Part shown: in pieces, positions 24,257 to 35,496 of the stretch
Numbering within the stretch: position 1 is the first letter of the stretch
How the letters are laid out: each line of letters begins with the position of its first letter
Assembly: GCA_963678705.1 (NCBI GenBank)
Contig: OY783210.1
Coordinates: 17,733,331 to 17,797,330, forward strand
Length of the DNA: 64,000 nt
Direction of reading: 5' to 3'
From: Panorpa germanica
Lineage: Eukaryota > Arthropoda > Insecta > Mecoptera > Panorpidae
Made by a program: the position numbers and the translations under genes
Notes under the pieces: model-generated
What the model saw: the letters and a program-made list of their open reading frames with translations, nothing else
Databases searched by the model: none
Told to the model about the DNA's origin: nothing

Positions 24257-24385
24257 AGATTATGTAACATAAAAGAGAAAGCAGATAGGTATTATGGAGA
24301 TGAAGAAGAGAAAACATGTAGGATGTGTGGGAAGGAGAAGCAGAAGCTACAGCATATTAGGAGTAGGTGTCGAGAGAAGATGTAA
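24257..24385 (+). pseudogene. Non-LTR ORF2 C-terminal knuckle, second family
   Basis: A continuous frame reads RLCNIKEKADRYYGDEEEK, then TCRMCGKEKQKLQHIRSRC and REKM before the stop at 24383-24385. C-x2-C-x8-H-x4-C is the C-terminal knuckle of non-LTR ORF2 proteins, and RL(C/G)N upstream matches RLGNVEK at 32279. Only this tail survives; the purine-rich sequence to about 24475 is probably its 3' continuation. It differs enough from 32 kb to be another subfamily. Confidence 0.6.
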
Positions 24386-24389
24386 AGTG

Positions 24390-25443
24390 TAGTAAAGCTA
24401 GCGAAGCGTGAAGGAAGAGAATGAATGGTAAAAGTAAGATGAAAGAGAAGAGAAAATGAGGACTAACTAAAAGAGATATATAATAATTGTAAATTATGTT
24501 AAATTTAGTTTAAATGATATTAAATGGGATGTAAAGCAGTTTGTAAACCTAGAAAACAAAACAATTATGGTAAATACATATTAAAGTAAATATAATTACG
24601 AAAATAAAACAGTATAATATAAACAATTATTGGTTTTTAAAGTAAGTTTACATATCTGTGACTTCAATACAAATGTAAATAGAGTGGCATGCTCAAAAGA
24701 ATTTATAGAGCAAATTTTCTTCTAGGAATAGGTTTTTATGCAAAACGGAAACTTAAAAACTGTATCTGAGCTAGCACTTAGGGTAATAGTTTTTGTACTT
24801 ATTTTCTACTAACTATAATAACTTCATTGAAAACATAAATTGCATAATTTCTATTATTATATTTTTATCTGACTACAACATTATAATTTATTTTTGCCTT
24901 GAATTTAATGTGAACAATAATTCACTCTAAGTATAGTACAAAGCGTTCTTAGGGCATTATTAAAATCTATATAGAGAAGAGTATATATTCTTTAATTGTT
25001 AATAAACTTAATAAACCAATGTAGTAATGTTATTAAAAAAAATGTAGAGATTGATTACTTTGTTTCGTCTTTTTAAAGTACAACAATAGTTTTCTTATTT
25101 TTAAATAAGTATATATATTGAAAAATGTTCCCAAAAGTACAAATACCAAATTAATTTGATCAAATGTAGCTACTTGTCGGTAGTTTAATTTGTATGAATT
25201 GTTAGGAATGAGATGGCATTTATCTTTAACACATTTCCTTTACCAAAAAAGTCTTGAAATAATAGTAGTAGAACGTTGAACATCCTTTACAATGAGATAT
25301 AATCTGCCTAAAATACAAGACACATAATATAAATACAATAAATACAAAATCCAATAAATACTAAATACTAAAACTGCTAGCTTTTCTTTTACCAGCTGAT
25401 TTTTTACAATGTGCGTACATACTTATTCTAAGTAAGTACATAA
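24390..25443. other. Non-coding stretch
   Basis: No gene or bounded repeat recognised. Confidence 0.5.
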
Positions 25444-25445
25444 TA

Positions 25446-25972
25446 GCACATGGGCTGAAAAGTCCCGGGCATAACACATAGATGGCGCTAGTTTTATTGC
25501 AGTCACCTTTTTTTCAGTTAATACTAACCTTCAAAAGACAGCTGTTAAAATTTCATGATATTCTATTCATTAGTTTGTGAGTTATTGTGCCAAGAGTGAC
25601 GCTACTTTTCTTATTTTCAAAACAATGGATCAAAAACAATTTCGTGTTTTAATTTTACACTGCTTCTTGATGGGAAAAAATACCGTTCAAGCGAAGCAAT
25701 GGGTTGAAATGTGTTATGGGGACTCCGCTTCATCAGAAACAACAATAAAACGTTGGTTTGCTGACTTCAAACGTGGTCGTAGAGACACCGATGATGCAGA
25801 ACGCAGTGGACGTCCAAATGAGGCGGTAACACCAGTAAAAATAAAAAAAATCCACAAAATGCTCGCCGGTAAGAAGAGGTTATCGCTGAAACTGAGGCCT
25901 ATTTTGAGGCAAAAGATAAATCGTTCTACAAAAGTGATATTGAAATGTTAGAGGACTTTTCAGCCCATGTGT
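25446..25972 (+). mobile_element. Internally deleted irritans-type mariner element
   Basis: The left TIR GCACATGGGCTGAAAAGTCC and the right TIR (reverse complement ACACATGGGCTGAAAAGTCC) differ at one position. They are flanked by TA at 25444-25445 and 25973-25974, the canonical mariner insertion site. The TIR resembles the Himar1/irritans type. At 527 bp the copy is well under half of the usual ~1.3 kb; the missing part is the middle of the transposase, including the whole DDD catalytic core. Confidence 0.9.
25625..25951 (+). pseudogene. Mariner transposase, N-terminus joined to C-terminus by deletion
   Basis: The natural start is the ATG at 25625 (MDQKQFRVLILHCFLMGKNT), not upstream codons. 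About 80 residues match the mariner N-terminal helix-turn-helix region: SSETTIKRWFADFKRG, then DAERSGRPNE and IKKIHKM. At about 25860 the text jumps to LAGKK, a motif of the family's C-terminal end, and after a one-base shift the other frame reads EVIAETEAYFEAK and ends near IEMLE, also C-terminal. All three catalytic aspartates are missing, so the protein cannot transpose, though it might still bind TIRs if expressed. Confidence 0.85.
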
Positions 25973-27200
25973 TAATTTGCATGTTACAAAAATATATAAA
26001 TCAAACAGCATAAACGATGATGACGTAACATCACTATTATAACGTTTATAACATTTTAAATAAATCTATACATCAATATCCATTAGAGCTATAACCGTTC
26101 GCGATCGTGACGTGTTCGTTATGATAATAAGTTCACTATTGTAACACGAATACGAGCATAGTATATAACCAGGTATAACTTAACCAACTACGATATAATT
26201 ATACTTTTATATCATCCGTCATGGCAACATTCATATCATATTTTGTTATTCGTTAAAATTATTTATGTTTTATTAAAGGTTTGGTTCGTTGTTGATTGAA
26301 AGATATTAGTTCGTGGTAACAATCATTATGACGTCATGAATATATTGTTTTTTTATCTATTAACTATTATAACTCTATGTCTTCTTCACGATTATTTTGT
26401 ATTACATATACACCAATTATGTATTACTGAAAAACATGTGAATTATTAAATAGTGCGTTATTTAAGTACACTGTGACAAATACATAGTAAAAATTACTCC
26501 GTGAACATAGTATCTGGGTATTACAATGGTTTCATATCAAAAATTCGTAAAAGTGTTTTGCTAAAAAAAATCCCGAAAATATTTCGATATGTGAGACGGC
26601 ACACTGGTGTTACCTTTTAAATATATCATCCATAAATTACGTTTCATGCTATTTTCTCGCTAAAATAATATTTTGATTCGTGATAAACAAAAGTCTTATA
26701 ATTAAAGTAATTTAAAATAATTTGAAAATAAAAAGTTGGGACCATGTCCACTTCACATTAAAATAAGTATTAATATATTTAAAAGGAAAAACAAACAACC
26801 GCAAAAAGTTCTAATCTAAAAAGTATATCAGGGTAAATAGAATGATGTGTGGGGTAAAAAAATAATGGGGTGTGAGGTATCGTGACTAGTTTCTACCCAT
26901 ATAAATTTAGTGCTCGCATTTCCAGCGCATTTCTAACTGTAGTCGTATACCTACCTAGATATTTAATAGTCACGTGATCAGCAAGTGTCACAATTGATTC
27001 TTATAACTGACTGTTAAAAATATTGTGCGAAAAAAGTTTCGTTAAAATTATTTGACAGAATTTGTATTAATGTCTTTATTAATTTGTGTTATAGAGGTAA
27101 TTTTGCGGGTTGCTTAATGAGTTGTTTAAACTGTTAATTAAATACTTTGCATTCCTCATTCTGAATATCTAGTCCGAATGACTCTTTCCATATATAAACC
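25973..27200. other. Non-coding stretch
   Basis: No gene recognised. Several TGACGT motifs occur (26019, 26330) without other promoter evidence. Confidence 0.5.
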
Positions 27201-27204
27201 AATA

Positions 27205-27390
27205 CCATATCTACACACGAAATTCAGATTTTTTCATTGTCCCGAAAATTACAAACGTAGCATCACTAAGGCAAGTGTACCTTGTAAACTAATGGTCGAA
27301 ATGTCATGAAATTTACTATTTATGAAACACTTATAATTTGAAGGTATTTGGCGCCATCTATATATCACCTCACGAACTTATTAAGTGATG
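27205..27390 (-). pseudogene. 5' end of a second mariner lineage
   Basis: Read on the minus strand from about 27388, the end is TCACTTAATAAGTTCGTGAG, then GGTGATATATAGATGGCGCC and AAATTTCATGACATTTCGAC. The start codon at 27237 gives MKKSEFRV followed by TAG. The same order of terminus, GCGCC motif, leader and N-terminus occurs at 59225-59480. MxK(S/T)(E/K)FRVLIKH is the usual mariner transposase start. Only the head survives. Confidence 0.65.
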
Positions 27391-28795
27391 TCTCAAAAAC
27401 GGTATTTTAATCCTTTACAATTTTCTTCAGTAATTGAACACAGTCTGAACCCAACTATTAAATGCATTCAATAAATAATATAAATTCATATTTCGTTGCA
27501 CAAATAATAAATAAATCCTATCAAAATATTGTAGAACAAGTTTTTGTTCTATTGAGAAACAATTTTACTTTTTAACGATAGCTTTAAATATATAAGTTTT
27601 TAAGTGTTGATAAAAGGCATTTGTCGAGTTATACATGTCATATTATTTTCATATTATATAATGTATGTGTGCAATAAAGCATACATTTTTCTATGAAAAT
27701 GGGAATTTATATAACGATGACATAAATAATGTACATGATTATGTATATAGTTGGAATTACAAGAGTTCAACGGTGACTCATGCTTAAAACAAGTTGTGCC
27801 GTATAAATCTACAATACAATGAAAAGATACTGATTAACTAATTTCTTTATAATATATTTGGAAACGAATAAGATAAATTTCACCATTGCATCGTAAATTT
27901 ATATGGCTCCTATAACCTCACTTGGTGACGCCGAACTCTCCGTATTTGAACTATATATTTTTGAAACAAATAATAATTTGTGACATTCAATTACATATAT
28001 AATAAGAAAATTATTGTTCTTTATATAACACATTAAGTTAAATTTAATTTATATGATGAATGAGTAAGCGAGAATGACTTATGTATACGTAATATGAGAA
28101 GATAAGAGACATATATAATTTTTGTTACTAATTTCTTTATTAGAGCATCAATTTTAAACATTTTAAAAAAGAGTCATCGAAATAAGAGTAGGTTTAACCG
28201 TAGTTTTCATTGAATTTTCTTCCATTAAGAGTGGTGGTTGGAGTTTGTAGGTACCGTATTACCCCCTCCTTCCCCCATTTCCCCTTTCAAGCCTTTGTGC
28301 ACACGCCAACAGATTCATTGGTCCACCGCTTCATTAAATACCTTTGAATATTTATATTAACGAGCCCCATTCAGTTTCACAACACACAATTTTGAAATTG
28401 TTTTTATAATTTGGCTTATGAATAAAACAAACAGCTATTTATAAATATTGGTATAATTTAACAATAATTCTGTTAGCTCAGTTACAATTAGCGTTCTCTA
28501 TAAATAATATAATTATAATCAGAGCTTTTAAGCACGGTGCTTTTGCAAGGTAAATGTATTTATTTGTATTGTCGTATGTACAATACTAATACAATACAGA
28601 GGTATGACATGGTATACCTACTCGTACCAACATGCAAACTGATATGCATTCACGAATATTATAACCTAACATTTCTAAAATGCTAACGCCGAACGACCGA
28701 ACGTTCGCATTTTATCTACTGATATAACCGTATCAGTACAATGGAAATGTACTCTGCATAAAAAGTATAGTGAATTGAACGCACACATGTGAAAA
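27391..28795. other. Non-coding stretch
   Basis: No gene is seen. A C/T-rich run (TTACCCCCTCCTTCCCCCAT) lies at 28259-28278. Confidence 0.5.
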
Positions 28796-29850
28796 ACTTA
28801 CTTATTTACTTGGAAGTTGTCGGAAAAAAGAAGAAAACAACTAGGCAACGGGAGAAGAACTGGGGAAAGTAAGAAAGAAGATGAGGATAGAATAAAAATG
28901 ATAAACGTCAGATAGAAGAAGTGATCAGAGTATAAGAAGAAAGAGAAAGGTTTGATGGAAGCAACAGAAAGATTATGGGAAGCGGAATAGAAGATAATTA
29001 TCAACGAAGTACAGTTAGAGAGATAAACTACGAAATCAGAACTTAAAGAGACCAGAAAGATAGAGGTGCAACAAAGGTGTAGAAGAACCAAGTAATTATC
29101 AGCAGAAATACGATAATGGGAGGTAAGGAAACAACTACTCTAGGGATGAATTTCAAGATGAGAATTAGCGATAAGATAATGGAAGAAAATAAAGAAAAAC
29201 ATGGCAATGGTTAAGCTTAATCAGTTTAGGAAAGGAATAGAAGAACAATAACGAATTGTAAGAAGAGAAATAATGTTGCAATAAAATAAACAAAGTGGAG
29301 GTAATAGGCTTGTAGAGGTGGAGGTGTGGACGGAACAGAAAGATTAGGAGAAGGAGAAAAGAAGACGACCAACGGTGTACAGATGGAAAGGCAAACTACG
29401 AAACCAGATTTTAAGGAGAAGAGAAAGATGGGGAAAAAAGTGGATAAAAGAAAGAGGTAGCTAAAAGAAAGTAATAGAGATACAGAGAAGCACTAAATGA
29501 AAACCAAGAAAATTATGAGCAAGAATACGAGAATGGCAGGTAAAGAAACAATTATTCTAGGGATCAATTTGAAGATTAGAGTTAGAGAAAGTGATAATGG
29601 TTGAACTTAATCAATTTAAGAGAGGAAAAGAAGGATAAAGAACAATAACGAGCGAAGAAAAATAAACAATGTTGGAATCAAGTAAACACACTTGAAGTAG
29701 TAGGCTTGGCGGATGCAGGAGCATAACTGAAAGATTAAGAGAAACGGAAAAGAAGATGAACAGCGAAATACAAGTGGTGATACAAAGGTGACAAGACGGA
29801 ACCAATTCTTAAGGAAAACAAATAGAGGTAGAACTGGATAAGTTGATTCA
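28796..29850. repeat. Purine-rich degenerate tandem repeat, about 2.5-3 units
   Basis: On the + strand the block is strongly purine-rich. Landmarks recur in order: AACAGAAAGATTA at 28964 and 29335 with AACTGAAAGATTAAG at 29725; an AAACTACGAAA(T/C)CAGA phrase in units 1 and 2; TCTAGGGAT at about 29139 and 29556; TGGTT(A/G)(A)GCTTAATCA(G/A)TTTA at about 29209 and 29598; GAACAATAACGA at about 29243 and 29640. Spacing is 370-420 bp, so a diverged tandem with unit near 390 bp. The Ser/Leu/Phe-rich minus frames at 28798-29091 and 29611-29805 are by-products of this composition. Confidence 0.6.
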
Positions 29851-31775
29851 CTAACTAGTTTCTACCACTCCGGCTGAAATATAGTATTCGACTATTTTAG
29901 ACCAAACATAAATATTCATTGGTCTATTTAATCGAATGTAGAGGAATCTATTCTTTGTTTGGTGTAATAAAGCACGTTCAATATTTTGACGAAAACAAAA
30001 CAAAATGAAAAATAAAAAATCAACGTAACTATGGCGCCTCAAAGAGTTGAAGTGACTTTTTATCAAAAACGTTACCACGGTAAAAAAGTTTTTAACTGTT
30101 CGTTATATCTATAGTTTATATGCAATGATCTGTTTGTATCAATATAGTACTTATGACCTATGTTGAAGTCATTTGTTTAATTGAAATTGTAGAGATTATA
30201 TGGAGCTTTTTCTCTATTTTCGATTATGATCCAAATACAGAAAGTGCATCTGAAATTGATAGCGTCCACAGATAGAATTTCATTTTCAAGGCTAGTATCT
30301 TTAGATTTGATTTCTGAACTGGCGGCATATTTTACAACACAATCAGATAACTGTTTACAGTACACTATACAGGCAGATCTGATCAACAAAATAAGAAGAA
30401 AAAGAACATGACTTAAGTTGTTAAAGTAACAGAAAAACTACAGAAACAAAAATTAGTATCTCTTATAAAACAGTAAAACATCTGCGCAATTTTCTTTTAT
30501 ATTACCTTCATTCTATTCAAGAAATCATCTAAGAAATAGCTAAAAGAATATTTTAATAAAATACAGCCAAGTTGACTTGCATGTAATTTATTAAGTAATG
30601 TAGCAAAAATGAATATACTCACTCTTATGTTTATATAACCTAGAAATGAATGTTAAATTTGAACAGAGAATTTACTTTATGAGAACTGTATACATATCAA
30701 TCCTCTAGGGATCGGGAACATGGACCAGAAACGGGAATGGGAACGGGAACGGGACAAGTACATGGTAAAACACTGGGATGAAATGCAGGAGACAGAATTA
30801 TGTCTCTTTCGTTCATCTAAGTCAATGTTTGTGCACCACTTTACGGAGAACAAATTGAAAAATTCTAACTGATGTTGAAAATATCAAATGACATGTTGAT
30901 GCAAGTAGTACATATAAAGGTTTTTGTTTGGGAATAGGAGAAGTGTTTGCTTTTAGAAAAATATTTTCTGGTATTTAAATAATATAGTATCTACATACCA
31001 TACATACCCAGTAAACATTTTGGAGTAAATTAAATGGAGTAATTAAAACCTCTGTCTTACCATCGCTAGATACTATCTTCGTTTATATACATTATATTCG
31101 GGGATTGAGGGAGATAGCGTCTGTCTATTACCATTAAAGAAATATTTGTTGAAAAAGGATAGCATATACTTTAAACTACTGTACTGAACGAAATATTATA
31201 CAAGTATACAAGTGTAACGGTGAAAAATATATTTTACTTGTCTAACCGCATCTCGTTTCTCTCTTACTTTGGAATAAATGAAATGAAAGTGAACTTAAAA
31301 AAAATATATCCATGTGTGAAAGAAACAGAAATACTTAATGAATGATGTTGGAAAAAGAAAGAATACTAGAAAGAATAACTAACACAAAATCTGTGACAAG
31401 TAGAGAACTTGTAAAGCGTTAGAATAGAACTTCACCAAATAGGGCACTTCACCAAATTGTTTACTGGGTATGCATTCAATAAGGTAACGTTTTCTAAATT
31501 CATATGTAATTACTTGGTATTTGTTGTATTTAATTGCTATAAAGAGTACTTCATGTAGGAAAAGACAATCTAGGCGCATAACATCATAACGTCAGCTTTG
31601 CCATTACGCAGCTGGTCAAACATATTATAATTGTATAGAAGTAACCAGCTTTTAATCCATTTTAATATTTGTTATATATACGTCGGTAAACTATTTATAT
31701 CTACAAATGAATTAAATGTACGTGAGTTTTTTTAAAAGAAAGTTATGCAGTTTTTTTACCTAAACTATATTTCTT
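29851..31775. other. Non-coding stretch
   Basis: A (GGAACG)n-like tract occupies 30731-30755. Overlapping frames on both strands at 30177-30411 have no motif and are not called. Confidence 0.45.
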
Positions 31776-32480
31776 ATAAATCCAGGAGATATAAGAAATA
31801 AAGATATAAATCCAGGCGAGATCCTAAGGAAAATAAGGAAGGATAGTAGAAAGGAACGGAATGGCGACAAAGAGTAGAAAAGGCAAAGAAGAAGGAACAA
31901 GTGTGCAAGAGCAGCTAAGGAGCAGAGAAAGAGAAATACAGCAGCAGGAAAGAATGGAAAAAAATGATAATAGTAAATATAATAAAAGGTACAAGAGGGT
32001 TTGGGAGGGAAAGTGAAATAAAGGGATATAAATCCAGGCGAGATCCTAAGGAAAATAAGGGAGGATAGTAGAAAGGAACGGAATGGCGACAAAGAGTAGA
32101 AAAGACAAACAAGAAGGCACAAGTGTGCAAGAGCAGCTAAGGAGCAGAGAAAGAGAAATACAGCAGAAGGACAGAATGGAAAAAATTGATAATAGTAAAT
32201 ATAATAAAAGGTACAAGAGGATTTGGGAGAGAAATATACCAGAATACATACGAGAAAAAAGAAGAATCAGCAATATTTAGATTGGGAAACGTAGAGAAAG
32301 CAGTAGATACTGGGAAAATAGAGGATAGGATGTGCAAGGTGTGCTAAAGATAGATAGAAAGCTGGAGCACATTAAGTATTCATGTGAGAAAAGAGTAAGA
32401 AGTGAAAAGAAAATTGGGCAACTATTAAAGGGAAGCGGTAGATGATAGAGATAGAGAGAAGGAACAATAGAAAGATAAAG
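31776..32480 (+). pseudogene. Non-LTR ORF2 C-terminus with an internal 222-bp tandem duplication
   Basis: In the second unit a frame from 32083 reads MATKSRKDKQEGTSVQEQ and onward to NSKYNKRYKRIWERNIPEYI, stopping at 32280. One base over it continues RLGNVEKAVDTGKIEDRMC with KVC, then a stop. In a third frame, near 32352, LEHIKYSCEKRVRSEKK follows. NS(K/R)YN.RYK.IW, RLGN and C-x2-C...H-x4-C are the consecutive landmarks of non-LTR ORF2 C-termini, here split by two frameshifts. Units start at 31803 and 32025, and a partial third copy of the leading edge (TATAAATCCAGGAG) lies at about 31775. Minus-strand frames here are compositional shadows. Confidence 0.65.
31803..32246 (+). repeat. 222-bp direct tandem duplication
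   Basis: Two adjacent units begin GATATAAATCCAGGCGAGAT at 31803 and 32025 and are about 95% identical by eye, for example GGCAAAGAAGAAGGAACAAG versus GACAAACAAGAAGGCACAAG. High identity inside otherwise decayed sequence points to a duplication more recent than the insertion. Confidence 0.85.
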
Positions 32481-32672
32481 AAGATTTTGAATCGCCTATT
32501 AATTGCTATGTTATATGATTATAAAAACAAACCTTTGAATATAATAACATTATCTAGATAAACCGAGAAATTTAGTGAAACAATTACTAGGTAAGCTTTC
32601 AACTTCCCGTTCGAGGTTATCTTCAGGTATACAATGATACTACACTCTTAAATACGTTATAAAATTAATGTA

Positions 32673-33008
32673 GCACATGGGCTAAAAAGTCCCGGGCCTA
32701 ACACATAGATGGCGCTAGTTTTATTGCAGTCACCTTTTTTTCAGTTAACCTTCAAAAGACAGCTGTTAAAATTTCATGATATTCTATTCAGTAGTTTGTG
32801 AGTTATTGTGCTAAGAGTGACGCTACTTTTGTTATTTTCAAAACAATGCTTCTTGATGGGAAAAAATACCGTTCAAGCGAAGCAATGGCTTGAAAAGTGT
32901 TATGGGGACTCCGCTCCATCAGAAACAACAATAAAACGTTGGTTTGCTGACTTCAAACGTGGTCGTAGAGACACCGATGATGCAGAACGTAGTGGACGTC
33001 CAAATGAG
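32673..33008 (+). mobile_element. Mariner fragment (5' half, same family as 25446)
   Basis: After TA (32671-32672) the left TIR reads GCACATGGGCTAAAAAGTCC, and the copy is collinear with 25446 up to CGTCCAAATGAG at about 33007. It lacks six bases in the leader and about 37 bp that include the transposase start codon (the sequence jumps from ACAATG to CTTCTTGATGGG). The frame still reads SETTIKRWFADFKRG and DDAERSGRPNE before running out. No right TIR follows, so it is a 3'-truncated, dead copy. Confidence 0.85.
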
Positions 33009-34040
33009 ACAAATATAAGAAACTGACTTAAAACGTAGAATGTTGACCTTCATCTTAGTACATATATTATATTTACTATGACACTACACATCCTATTTAT
33101 TTTTATAGTTCTTATCCGCCTAACCACTATGTACTTATATATTTGTACAATATTTATGCGTTTGCTCGACCATACATAAGATATTTTTCAATTAAGTTCT
33201 GCAGATTTTAAGTACCCATTACAAAAATCTCATTTTCATATTTTCATGTACAACATTAAATTTTTATAACACGTATTCTATAATTTTATAAAAGTTCATT
33301 ATTATTTTCAATTAGTTTATTTTGTTTCAATAGCATTTAAATATTTTATATATTTGTTTTCAATTGAAGACTGTCATGAAACTAGGCGACTACTTTGATC
33401 TGGATATAATGGAAACTGAATTGCATAAAAGCAATAATGATTCGATTAAGTTCTGAATTTCTACGAGATAAAACGTGAATCAGGCGCTCTTCAGCTGATA
33501 TACTACTTCGATTCTTCTTATTGTATTTATTACATATTCATATACAGCAGACTGTCAGATTTTATGGATATTTTACAGAATATGAATGAGTTTAGTTAAC
33601 CAACTTGACCAGACGCTTATTATTATCCTTTATGGTTATTGCTTTGTCTTCTCTTTAACATTGGTATGACGGGAAGATGCCTACTGTGCTATGTGTTAAG
33701 ATATACCTCATCATAACCTTGCAAAATACACTAACTTACATATTTGTTAAGAATTTGCCTGAGAAACTGATGATAAGTATAAGGTACGCAAAATATACCA
33801 CTAATGCAGTATCTGAGGAACAAAGGTTATATAAACAAAATGCAGCTGAGAGGAAAGGTTTGGTGTTCCAAATTTAAGAGAGAAAAGATATTTTAAAGAC
33901 ATCATCATATTTCATCTGAATGCATTAATTATTGTTTACAAAGATCTAAATTTGCTAGTAATAATAATTAATAAATTAAATAAAATAATTGCAATTAAAA
34001 TTAATTATCTAATTATTTAAATATGTCCAAACTTGAAATT
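33009..34040. other. Non-coding stretch
   Basis: No gene called. The 66-codon frame at 33677-33877 (+) looks mildly coding-like (EEQRLYKQNAAERKG) but shows no domain, splice context or repeat partner. Confidence 0.4.
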
Positions 34041-34468
34041 CTGGTGTGAAACCGGAATTAGAGAGACAGTTCAATAAAGCACGAACAAAAACTTGTTTTT
34101 CCTAACAAAAACACCAATGTTTTCACCAAAACATTTTTGTCTTTTGTTGCTGTTTTAGTAAACAAAACACATTCCCATCTGGAGTCGGTCAAATCAAAGG
34201 AAAACACGTTTGTTTTTGCTTTTTAGTCTGCTTGGTTTGAACACGCAGTTTTGTTTTTTGTGAACATTTGCGCTTGTCAGTTGTTGTTTATCATGTTAAT
34301 TTTTATGGGACACACAGAAAAACACTAAAAGCAAAACTAGTCTGTTCAGTGTGAACAATCTGTTTTAGGAAAACAGAACTGTTTTAAAATGAAACAGAAC
34401 ATGATTTTGTTTTGTTTTTTGACAACAAAACTGTTTTCAAAACTGTGTCTCTGGTGTGAAACCGGCAT
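34041..34468. mobile_element. MITE with GCCGGTTTCACACCAGAG terminus, copy 1
   Basis: The right end, reverse-complemented, is ATGCCGGTTTCACACCAGAG and is followed inward by ACACAGTTTT. The left side reads CTGGTGTGAAACCGG then AATTAGAGAGACAGTTC, so the left TIR is rearranged: the terminal motif appears there in the same orientation as on the right. The body, rich in AAAACA/TGTTTT, is collinear with 35100-35400: CAATAAARCACGAACAAAAA, GTTTTAGTAAACAAAACAC, CTTGGTTTGAACACGCAG and GTCAGTTGTTGTTTATCATG. No coding frame. Confidence 0.65.
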
Positions 34469-35084
34469 AATATAGTTCCTATATAATATCTAACATTTCT
34501 TTGCTATTATTTATACTGCTGCATGTTTACTATTACACCAGACGAAATTATTAGACAGTACACATATTATAGCTAAGGTAGGGCAAAAGTAGGCGGTTCC
34601 TTAAAGTTATAGAGTTACCAACAAATACATATGATTAATAGGGTTATGTACATCTTACAAGACATACACATTCGCTAAATGTTTTCAAAAGACGTGTTAG
34701 TCATTTAGTGATATTATGGCGCGCGATTTAAATAGCTCAGACATGACTAAGACATGTCTAAGATAATCCTAGAGCAGTCTAACACACCTTAGTTAGTTAA
34801 TTACACCAAAGCAGATAACTTGTACTAAAGAGTTATTAAAATGGTTTGACTATTACGTAATTATAATATATAAATGTCAGTAATAAAAATTACCTGTCAT
34901 ATTTCGCATTAAATGTTGATGGTTAGAAGATGAATAGTAATTAGTGGTCTTCGTAATTATGAAGATTGTTAAATACCACAGTTCAAATTAAAAACAATTA
35001 CAAATTATTAATTTATTGGAAGCAGGTAATGAACTGTGTTCACAGCTCATTTGAATAATAACAGAGAGTTCCTTATGTAAGTTT
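34469..35084. other. Non-coding spacer between two related MITEs
   Basis: Nothing recognised. Confidence 0.5.
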
Positions 35085-35496
35085 TATGCCGGTTTCACAC
35101 CAGGGAGACAGTTCAATAAAACACGAACAAAAACACCAATGTTTACACCAAAGAGACAGTTCTTAAAACATTTTTGTTTTTTTGTAACTGTTTTAGTAAA
35201 CAAAACACTTTCCCATCTGGACTCTGTAAGATCAAATGAAAACACGTTTGTGCCTGCTTGGTTTGAACACGCAGTTTTGTTTACAACATTTTGCGAACAT
35301 TTGCTCTGGTCAGTTGTTGTTTATCATGTTTATAATTTTTATGGGATAAACAGAAAAGAATAGTCTGTTTTCGAAAGGCAGAACTGTTTTAAAATAAAAT
35401 AAAACATGAATTTGTGTTTTTTAAATATAATTTTGTTCTATTGCAAAACGTGTCAGCTGACATAGTCACATTCAGTGTGAGAGCAGCGTAAAGTAA
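35085..35496. mobile_element. MITE, copy 2 with a variant right end
   Basis: The left end is TATGCCGGTTTCACACCAGG followed by GAGACAGTTC. The body is collinear with copy 1, with a short internal repeat of AGAGACAGTTCTTAAAACA near 35147. The right end differs: GTCACATTCAGTGTGAGAGC then AGCGTA, giving TACGCTGCTCTCACACTGAA inward, which still resembles the left end in layout. A similar GTGTGAGAGCC end occurs at 23429. Confidence 0.6.

Noticed and set aside
28798..32337. Many Ser/Leu/Phe-rich minus-strand open frames (28798-29091, 29611-29805, 31760-32122, 31915-32130, 32046-32337)
   Set aside because: They are antisense shadows of purine-rich repeats and of the duplicated LINE tail; no motif, and several overlap in different frames.
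33677..33877. 66-codon frame
   Set aside because: Mildly coding-like but without motif or context.
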